Translations under genes and position numbers: made by a program
The notes under the pieces: generated by a model
Told to the model about the DNA's origin: nothing
Seen by the model: only the letters and a program-made list of their open reading frames with translations
The model's database searches: none
In this document: positions 1 through 4,896 of the stretch, piece by piece
Layout: the number at the start of each line of letters is the position of its first letter
Numbering within the stretch: position 1 is the first letter of the stretch
From: ZC4RG19 sp036279475
GTDB lineage: Bacteria > Actinomycetota > Acidimicrobiia > Acidimicrobiales > VFJN01
Direction of reading: 5' to 3'
Assembly: GCA_036279475.1 (NCBI GenBank)
Contig: DASUJB010000116.1
Coordinates: 1-12,933 of the forward strand
Length of the DNA stretch: 12,933 bases

Positions 1-50
1 AACGGCACTGGCGGTGACTGGCGGGTACGGACGGGCACTCGACGTACGGA

Positions 51-84
51 CTGACCAGGCTGTTCGCCGAAACCCGCTGGTCAG
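51..84. repeat. 8-bp inverted repeat CTGACCAG / CTGGTCAG
   Basis: CTGACCAG (51-58) and CTGGTCAG (77-84) are perfect reverse complements separated by 18 nt. A related palindrome CTGATCAG follows at 96-103, running into the tRNA fragment. It could be a weak hairpin or binding sites for a DNA-binding protein. No U-tract follows, so it does not look like a classical terminator. Confidence 0.4.
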
Positions 85-99
85 CGGACCCCCCTCTGA

Positions 100-148
100 T
101 CAGCTTCCCAAGCTGACGATGCGGGTTCGGTCCCCGTCACCCGCTCCA
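100..148 (+). pseudogene. 3' half of tRNA-Gly(CCC), 5' half missing
   Basis: Positions 100-104 and 112-116 pair as an anticodon stem (TCAGC/GCTGA) around the loop TTCCCAA, giving anticodon CCC (Gly). A short variable region (117-120), a T-stem GCGGG/CCCGT around the loop TTCGGTC, the 3' acceptor strand CACCCGC (138-144), discriminator T145 and CCA (146-148) follow in correct order and spacing. A complete tRNA should begin near position 73 with GCGGGTG and a D-arm; neither is there. A near match GCGGGTA occurs at 21-27 but is about 50 nt too far upstream. T-loop position 58, almost always A, reads G here. I interpret it as a truncated relic. 3' tRNA halves are commonly left as attachment sites by integrative elements. 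Confidence 0.7.
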
Positions 149-389
149 TCGAGAGGGCGCAGCCTGTCGACGTCCAGGCCGTCCTCGCGGCCCGAGGTCG
201 CAAGGACCCGCGCTCGTGGTCCCAACCACCCGGCGGGCGTGCGACCTGCACGTAGCGGACCACCGCCCCATCCCAGCTCCGGCGCCGAGCAGGACGGCTC
301 GGGCGCTCTGGTGCTCGCCCATCGAGACGAGCTCGCCGGCCCCACGAGCCATGGGGCGACCCACCGGGAGGAGGGCGACGATCGGCTCG

Positions 390-734
390 TCACCGGCCTT
401 CGCCGGGGGCCGGCGGGCGCCGCACCGCTCGCATCCTCGCCCGGATGGCCAGGCGCCAGCCTCGCCTCGGGGGATCGACGGCGAGCCCCAGATCCCGAAG
501 CTCGGCACGCGAGCACGACAGCACCACCTGGTCGGGGTGGTGCACCACGACGAACCGGCCCGTGGGCCGCCAGGGCCCGAGCCAACGGACGTGGCGCTCG
601 GACAGCACCAGGGGACCGGCGAAGCCGACGAGGTCGCACTCGGCCGGCGTCAGCCGGCGGAGGGGCACGAGCCGCTCCGGTGGCTGCAGCGACGTGCGGG
701 ACGGCCGCGGCGAGGGAGGCATGACCGGGGCCAT
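390..734 (-). CDS. Hypothetical protein downstream of cobK (114 aa)
   Basis: I do not recognise this protein. The frame follows cobK closely on the same strand: the ATG at 734 lies 16 nt after the cobK stop, with a purine-rich AGGAG about 12 nt before it; an ATG at 722 is an alternative start. The middle of the protein looks like a genuine folded sequence, with the alternating stretch RFVVVHHPDQVVLSCSRAEL and the motif LTPAECDLVGFAGPLVLSERHV, unlike the low-complexity translations of the other frames here. Both ends are Pro/Arg-rich. No signal peptide or membrane segment is seen. It is probably cotranscribed with cobK, but nothing ties it to cobalamin synthesis beyond position. Confidence 0.5.
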   Translation of the reverse strand: MAPVMPPSPRPSRTSLQPPERLVPLRRLTPAECDLVGFAGPLVLSERHVRWLGPWRPTGRFVVVHHPDQVVLSCSRAELRDLGLAVDPPRRGWRLAIRARMRAVRRPPAPGEGR

Positions 735-750
735 CCTGGCACGCGTCTCC

Positions 751-1536
751 TCAACCGTCCTCGGCCACGCCACGCCCACGGCTGGCCGCCGACGCCAGCG
801 ATCCCAACCAGGCCACGGCGTCGGCGGGCGAGCAGGCGACCGGACCAGGAGGCGGGGGCGGCCGCCGCACCATCACCACAGGCACGCCCAGGGACCGTGC
901 CGCCGCCAGCTTGGCCGCCGTCGCCTGGCCCCCACTGTTCTTGGTCACCAGCACCTCGATGCCATGGGAACGGAGCAGCTCGGCCTCGCCCTCCACCGTG
1001 TAGGGCCCCCGGTCGCGCAGGACCACGGCCCCGGGCCACGGCAGGTCGCCGGGCGGTTCGATGGCGCGGACGACGAAGTCGACGTCCCGGACGGGGGCGA
1101 AGCTCGCCAGGTCGAGGCGGCCCGTCGTGAGCAGGACCCGCCGGGGCGCCAGCGTCGCCAGCGCGGTGGCGGCACCGGCCAGCGTGTCGACCTCGATCCA
1201 GCGGTCGCCGTCCACCGGGGACCACGGCGGTCGCAGCAGGCGGAGGCGGGCCACCCCCACGTCGGCGGCCGCCCGTGCCGCGTGGTGCGGCATGAGGGCG
1301 GCGAAGGGGTGGGTGGCGTCGAGGACGGCGTCGGTGCCGTGGTCGCGGAGCCACGAGCGGAGGCCTTCGACACCGCCGAACCCACCCGTCCGGACGGGAC
1401 ACGGCAAGGGTGCGGGCCGGTGCGTGCGCCCGGCCAGCGACGCCACCGCCTCGACCCGATCGTCCCCTCCCAGCCGGGTGGCGACCGCGACCGCCTCGGC
1501 CGTTCCCGCCAGGAGCAGCACGCGGAGGCGACGCAT
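751..1536 (-). CDS. cobK: Precorrin-6A reductase CobK
   Basis: CobK uses NADPH to reduce precorrin-6A to precorrin-6B in the aerobic cobalamin pathway, in the cytoplasm. The 261-aa protein has the family's usual length (about 240-260). It shows the N-terminal nucleotide-binding strand and loop VLLLAGTAEA, the DATHPFAALM motif near residue 75, and the C-terminal VTKNSGGQATAAKL motif. The frame is open 123 codons further upstream, but that extension is low-complexity and overlaps cobF. I start at the ATG at 1536 because the fold begins there (MRRLRVLLLAG) and because a TACCCT box lies 8 nt before it, as expected for a leaderless transcript. The substrate comes from CobF, encoded just upstream. 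A hypothetical gene follows after 16 nt. Confidence 0.9.
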   Translation of the reverse strand: MRRLRVLLLAGTAEAVAVATRLGGDDRVEAVASLAGRTHRPAPLPCPVRTGGFGGVEGLRSWLRDHGTDAVLDATHPFAALMPHHAARAAADVGVARLRLLRPPWSPVDGDRWIEVDTLAGAATALATLAPRRVLLTTGRLDLASFAPVRDVDFVVRAIEPPGDLPWPGAVVLRDRGPYTVEGEAELLRSHGIEVLVTKNSGGQATAAKLAAARSLGVPVVMVRRPPPPPGPVACSPADAVAWLGSLASAASRGRGVAEDG

Positions 1537-1544
1537 CGCCCTGC

Positions 1545-1550
1545 AGGGTA
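1545..1550 (-). promoter_or_regulatory. Putative -10 box of cobK (leaderless)
   Basis: TACCCT on the minus strand fits TANNNT and ends 8 nt before the cobK ATG. No Shine-Dalgarno sequence is visible, so transcription probably starts at or next to the start codon. No convincing -35 element is seen. Confidence 0.45.
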
Positions 1551-1673
1551 CGGAGCCGCCCGCCGGTCGGGCAGCTCCACGGTGGCGACGGCGCCGGCGT
1601 GGCGGACCGACGTCGACCGCACGTCCGGCGCGGCCGGTGCCGCAACCGTCCCGGCGGGCAGGGGCGGCCGCCG

Positions 1674-2423
1674 TCAACGACGCCGCAGGAGGTACGTGTC
1701 GAACATCCAGCCCCGGTGCTCCCGAGCCTCGGCCCGCACCCTGACGATCTCCCCCGACACCTCCGCCAGGGGGCCCGACACCAGGATCTCGCCCGGTGTC
1801 CCCAGGTACGCCCCCCAGAAGATCGTCACGCCCTGCGCCTCCACCGTCGTGAAGGCGCAACCGCCGTCGAGCACGACCACCACGTCGTCGACGCCCGAGG
1901 GCCAACCCTGGCGCAGTCGTCGCCCGGTGGTGACGTGGACCGGTGCCCCCACGGCGTGGAGGGCGATGCCGAACCGGGCCGCCAGGAGCTGGGGCGCGCT
2001 GATGCCGGGCACGACCGTCACGTCGAACGCCGGACCGCCCCGGTCGCGGAGCCGGTCGAGGATGCGCAGGGTGCTGTCGTACAGCGCCGGATCGCCCCAG
2101 ACCAGGAAGGCGCCGGTCTCGCCGTCCGCCAGCGCCTCCACGAAGCCGGCGCAGACGTCGACCCGCTGGTCGTGCCAGGCCGCAACGTCGGCGTCGTAGG
2201 AGGAACGGCCCAGCACCCGTGGGGGATCGGTGGCCGCAACCACCCGGTGGCCCGGGGCACCGTGCCGGTCGAGGAGCTCCTGGCGCACCCTCGCCAGGTC
2301 AGCCCGGTCGTCACCCTTGTCGAGGGCGAAGACGACGTCGGCCCGGCCGATCGCCGTCGCCGCGTGGAACGTGAGGTGCTCGGGATCCCCGGGCCCGATG
2401 CCGACGACGAGGAGGTGGCGCAC
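1674..2423 (-). CDS. cobF: Precorrin-6A synthase (deacetylating) CobF
   Basis: CobF is the S-adenosylmethionine-dependent methyltransferase that methylates C-1 of precorrin-5 and releases the extruded acetyl fragment, giving precorrin-6A. The 249-aa protein begins with the tetrapyrrole-methylase SAM loop VVGIGPGDPEHLT, followed by FALDKG, the central FLVWGDPALYDST motif, and VVPGISAPQLLAARFGIALH; these are characteristic of the CobF branch. The frame is open to an ATG at 2480, but the extra 19 residues look non-native. I prefer the GTG at 2423 because the fold begins there and CAGACT lies 7 nt before it, the spacing seen for other genes here. Its product is the substrate of CobK, encoded 137 bp downstream. 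It is divergent from murA. Confidence 0.9.
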   Translation of the reverse strand: MRHLLVVGIGPGDPEHLTFHAATAIGRADVVFALDKGDDRADLARVRQELLDRHGAPGHRVVAATDPPRVLGRSSYDADVAAWHDQRVDVCAGFVEALADGETGAFLVWGDPALYDSTLRILDRLRDRGGPAFDVTVVPGISAPQLLAARFGIALHAVGAPVHVTTGRRLRQGWPSGVDDVVVVLDGGCAFTTVEAQGVTIFWGAYLGTPGEILVSGPLAEVSGEIVRVRAEAREHRGWMFDTYLLRRR

Positions 2424-2430
2424 GGCGACG

Positions 2431-2436
2431 AGTCTG
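2431..2436 (-). promoter_or_regulatory. Putative -10 box of cobF (leaderless)
   Basis: CAGACT on the minus strand differs from TANNNT only at the first base and lies exactly 7 nt before the chosen GTG of cobF. It supports the GTG start over the ATG at 2480, but is weaker than the murA and PBP boxes. Confidence 0.3.
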
Positions 2437-2493
2437 GCGCACGGCCGCCGCCCGCACCCGCCGGTCCCGCCCGACGCCACCGGCGCGGACCGC

Positions 2494-2499
2494 TAGCCT
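2494..2499 (+). promoter_or_regulatory. Putative -10 box of murA (leaderless)
   Basis: TAGCCT is followed by 7 nt and then the murA ATG at 2507. No ribosome-binding site precedes the ATG, so the transcript probably begins at the start codon. A loose -35 candidate, CCGACG, lies 17 nt upstream at 2471-2476. Confidence 0.55.
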
Positions 2500-2506
2500 C
2501 GCGCCG

Positions 2507-3841
2507 ATGGACGTGACCCGGACCGAGGCCTGGCACATCCGACCCAACGGACCGCTCGTGGGCGAGGTGGAGGTCAGCGGGTCCAAGAACGCGGTGACCA
2601 AGCACATGGTCGCGGCCATGCTGGGGACCGAGCCGAGCACGATCACCAACGCCCCCGACGTGGGTGACGTCGGCATCACCGCCGACATCCTCACCTCGCT
2701 CGGGGTCGGCGTCGAGGTGTCGGGCGACTGCATCACCATCGACCCGGTCGAGGCGCCGGGGGCCGACGTGCCCCTCGAGTTCACGGGGCTCAACCGCATC
2801 CCCATCCTCCTCCTCGGCCCCCTCCTCACCCGCAACCACGAGGCGTTCGTGCCCCTGGTCGGGGGCGACCGGATCGGCCGTCGCCCGGTGGACTTCCACA
2901 TCGACGCCCTCGAGCGCATGGGGGCGCGGATCACCGTCTCGGACGAGGGCATCAACGCCCGTGCCGACCGGCTGCACGGTGCCCAGATCACGTTGCCCTA
3001 TCCCAGCGTGGGGGCGACCGAGAGCGTCCTCCTCACCGCCGTCCTCGCCGACGGGCGCACCGTGCTGCGCAACGCCGCCGTCGAGCCCGAGGTCACCGAG
3101 CTCGCCCTCTTCCTCCAGCGCATGGGCGCCCGCATCGGCTTCAAGCCCGATCGTCGCATCGTCATCGAGGGCGTCGACAAGCTGCGGGGCGCGGCGGCCC
3201 GTCTGCAGGGCGACCGGCTCGAGGCGTTCTCGTACCTGGTGGCCGGCCTCATGACCGGCGGGCAGGTGCGGGTGGGCGGCTGCGCCCAGGACCGCATGGT
3301 CACCGCCATCGACACCCTGCAGAAGATGGGTGCCCGCTTCGAGATCACCGACGACTACATCCAGGCCAACGCCGACACGGGCCTGCGACCCGTCGCCGTG
3401 CAGACCGACACCCACCCCGGGTTCATGACCGACTGGCAGCCACCGCTGATCGTGCTCATGACCCAGGCGGCCGGCATGTCCGTGATCCACGAGACGGTGT
3501 ACGAGGACCGGCTCGGCTACGTCGAGGCCCTCACCCAGATGGGCGGGGAGATCGAGCTGTTCGACACGTGCCTGGGCGGCCCTGCCTGCCGTTTCCACGA
3601 CACCACGGCCAAGCACTCGGCCGTGGTGCGTGGCGTGTCGAAGCTGCGCGGTGCCGAGGTGACGATCCCGGACGTGCGTGCCGGGTTCTCCTCGGTCATC
3701 GCCGCCGCCGTCGCCGACGGGCCCTCCACCCTCCACGGGATCCACCACCTCGAGCGCGGCTACAACCGACCGTTCGAGACGCTCGAGTCGCTCGGCCTCA
3801 TGCTCGAGCGGGTACCGACCGACCTCACCGACCCCGGGTGA
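2507..3841 (+). CDS. murA: UDP-N-acetylglucosamine 1-carboxyvinyltransferase (MurA)
   Basis: MurA transfers enolpyruvate from phosphoenolpyruvate to UDP-GlcNAc, the first committed step of peptidoglycan synthesis, in the cytoplasm. The 444-aa protein has the repeated EPSP-synthase-type folds. K27-N28 sit in VSGSKNAVTKH (E. coli K22/N23), D309 in GFMTDWQPP (E. coli D305), and R417 in ERGYNRPFE (E. coli R397). The mobile loop reads VGGDRIGRRPVDFH, with D121 where E. coli has Cys115. Asp at this site occurs in mycobacterial and chlamydial MurA and makes them insensitive to fosfomycin. An extra segment of about 16 residues with C355 and C361 lies in the C-terminal half. The start is fixed by TAGCCT 7 nt upstream. 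A diverged MurA paralogue cannot be excluded. Confidence 0.9.
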   Translation: MDVTRTEAWHIRPNGPLVGEVEVSGSKNAVTKHMVAAMLGTEPSTITNAPDVGDVGITADILTSLGVGVEVSGDCITIDPVEAPGADVPLEFTGLNRIPILLLGPLLTRNHEAFVPLVGGDRIGRRPVDFHIDALERMGARITVSDEGINARADRLHGAQITLPYPSVGATESVLLTAVLADGRTVLRNAAVEPEVTELALFLQRMGARIGFKPDRRIVIEGVDKLRGAAARLQGDRLEAFSYLVAGLMTGGQVRVGGCAQDRMVTAIDTLQKMGARFEITDDYIQANADTGLRPVAVQTDTHPGFMTDWQPPLIVLMTQAAGMSVIHETVYEDRLGYVEALTQMGGEIELFDTCLGGPACRFHDTTAKHSAVVRGVSKLRGAEVTIPDVRAGFSSVIAAAVADGPSTLHGIHHLERGYNRPFETLESLGLMLERVPTDLTDPG

Positions 3842-3866
3842 GGCCGTCCCGTCGACCCACGCGTCG

Positions 3867-3883
3867 GCCGACGGGCCGTCGGC
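3867..3883. terminator. Candidate bidirectional hairpin terminator after murA
   Basis: GCCGACGG (3867-3874) and CCGTCGGC (3876-3883) are perfect inverted repeats around one G, and can form a 6-bp GC stem with a 5-nt loop. They lie between the convergent ends of murA (stop at 3841) and the small membrane protein gene (stop at 3938). There is no U-tract on either side. Confidence 0.4.
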
Positions 3884-3937
3884 GCCGGCGGCCGGGGCCG
3901 GCGAGCAGCTCCCGGCCGTGGCCCGCCGGCGGGACCC

Positions 3938-4144
3938 TCAGCCGGTCACGAGGCTGGCCAGCGCCCACAGGGCCGCCACCGTCCCCAGGGCGATCATGAC
4001 GAGGCTCCGCGACAGCGGGGCCCGGGCCAGCTCTCCCTCCTTCGGCGCCTCCGGGGGGCGGACGAGGGCGACGACGCTTCCCACCGCCATCGCCGCGCCG
4101 AGGGCCAGGACCAGGTAGGCCAGCAGGTCTTCGCCGAGGAACAT
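3938..4144 (-). CDS. Small two-helix membrane protein (68 aa)
   Basis: I do not recognise a family. The 68-aa protein has two clear hydrophobic segments, residues about 8-27 (AYLVLALGAAMAVGSVVALV) and about 47-66 (SLVMIALGTVAALWALASLV), joined by a charged Pro/Glu/Lys/Arg linker. The frame runs 17 codons further upstream, but I choose the ATG at 4144 because the first helix starts just after it and TAGGCT lies exactly 7 nt before it, matching murA and the PBP gene. It lies 75 nt downstream of the M50 protease gene on the same strand and converges with murA. It could be a partner or substrate of the protease, but only position suggests it. Confidence 0.6.
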   Translation of the reverse strand: MFLGEDLLAYLVLALGAAMAVGSVVALVRPPEAPKEGELARAPLSRSLVMIALGTVAALWALASLVTG

Positions 4145-4151
4145 CGACGTC

Positions 4152-4157
4152 AGCCTA
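4152..4157 (-). promoter_or_regulatory. Putative -10 box of the 68-aa membrane protein gene
   Basis: TAGGCT on the minus strand is followed by 7 nt and then ATG at 4144. This is the same TANNNT-N7-ATG layout seen for murA and the PBP gene, and indicates a leaderless transcript separate from that of the M50 protease. Confidence 0.5.
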
Positions 4158-4219
4158 GGGCGGCGCCACGGTGCCGCCCGCACCCGTGGCCCCACGGCGG
4201 GGGCCGTACCTGGTGACGT

Positions 4220-4783
4220 TCAGCGGCGCCTTCCATGGTGGCGGAGGCCGTCGAAGAGGAGCCTGCCGTCGCTGTGGCCGAAGGGGACGAGGTTGGCCAC
4301 GGCGGCGGCGGCGTTGGCGACCGTCGCCGCGTCGGTCACGTCGGACGGGGCGCCGTCGGCCAACGTCGAGCCGACGGCCAGCAGCCCGAGGACGAGCAGC
4401 GCGCTCGCCGCCGGTCCCGCCAGCGCGACCGCCGCCCGGTCGAGGGGGCGGTCGCCCGGGCCCGAGTAGGCCGTCGTGCCGGTGAGGCCCCCGAGGAGGA
4501 CCCACTCGACCCGGTACCCGAGGTCGTGGGCCGCCCACGCATGGCCCAGCTCGTGGACCAACGTCGACACCACGAGGACCGTCACCGCCGCCAGCGGCAA
4601 CCACGCCCCGGCACCCGTCCCCACGACGCCGACCGCCAGGGCGGTCGTCACGAGCCCTGCCAGGCCGACGGTGACCCGGAGCCGGGTGCCGGCCAGCGGC
4701 ACCGACCACCGGGGCGGGACGAGGGACCCGGTGCCCGAGGGCGCCCGAGGCGCCCCGGGGCCGGGAGGCGCCGGCACGGCCAT
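4220..4783 (-). CDS. M50-family (site-2 protease type) membrane metallopeptidase
   Basis: M50 peptidases are zinc enzymes that cut within or near membrane helices. The 187-aa protein has H77-E-L-G-H81 (HExxH) inside a hydrophobic helix (VLVVSTLVHELGHAWAAH), preceded by one or two membrane segments at about 37-58 and 60-76 and followed by a helix at about 117-137. The third zinc-ligand motif, usually NxxPxxPLDGG, reads NLVPFGHSDGRLLF with D172, so the Asp is kept but the surrounding residues differ. It is a minimal version with no PDZ or CBS domain. The ATG at 4783 is chosen because the reading upstream (GTG at 4852) is low-complexity; CATCCT, six nt before this ATG, may be a weak -10. The gene is divergent from the PBP gene. 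Substrate unknown. Confidence 0.8.
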   Translation of the reverse strand: MAVPAPPGPGAPRAPSGTGSLVPPRWSVPLAGTRLRVTVGLAGLVTTALAVGVVGTGAGAWLPLAAVTVLVVSTLVHELGHAWAAHDLGYRVEWVLLGGLTGTTAYSGPGDRPLDRAAVALAGPAASALLVLGLLAVGSTLADGAPSDVTDAATVANAAAAVANLVPFGHSDGRLLFDGLRHHGRRR

Positions 4784-4883
4784 GCGCCCAGGATGCCAGC
4801 AACCGTGGCTCGACGGTCCCCGACGGGGCACCGACCACGCGGCGACGACCACCCGCCGCCACCTTCCGACGGGGTCCGGGGGG

Positions 4884-4889
4884 TAGCGT
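4884..4889 (+). promoter_or_regulatory. Putative -10 box of the PBP gene (leaderless)
   Basis: TAGCGT is followed by 7 nt and then the ATG at 4897. No Shine-Dalgarno sequence precedes the ATG. No good -35 element is visible. Confidence 0.5.
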
Positions 4890-4896
4890 CCCGACG

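Larger units (their letters stand above)
1..389. other. Gene-poor left edge, no protein gene recognised
   Basis: No reading frame in this stretch gives a protein I recognise. The open frames that cross it are long only because the DNA is GC-rich and stop-poor, and their translations are Arg/Pro/Gly-rich without motif or hydrophobic pattern. The one solid signal is the tRNA-Gly 3' half at 100-148. Three related 8-mers of the form CTGRYCAG lie at 51-58, 77-84 and 96-103; the first two form an inverted repeat with an 18-nt loop. From 149 to 389 I see nothing else. Confidence 0.5.

Noticed and set aside
21..148. A complete tRNA-Gly using GCGGGTA at 21 as the 5' acceptor strand
   Set aside because: The span would be 128 nt, the last acceptor pair mismatches and no D-arm is present. 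Only the 3' half is supportable.
1537..1905. cobK start 123 codons further upstream
   Set aside because: The extension overlaps cobF, is low-complexity and lies before the conserved nucleotide-binding strand.
445..2199. 584-codon open frame on the plus strand over the cobalamin genes
   Set aside because: It runs antisense to cobK and cobF, which have clear family motifs; the translation is Arg/Gly/Pro-rich without a domain. GC-rich DNA keeps such frames open.
2424..2506. Cobalamin riboswitch upstream of cobF
   Set aside because: The space is only 83 bp, shared with the murA promoter, and no B12-box-like sequence is present.
2018..3748. 576-codon open frame on the minus strand over murA
   Set aside because: It is antisense to murA and shows the His/Asp/Val-rich composition of a complementary-strand shadow; no family motif.
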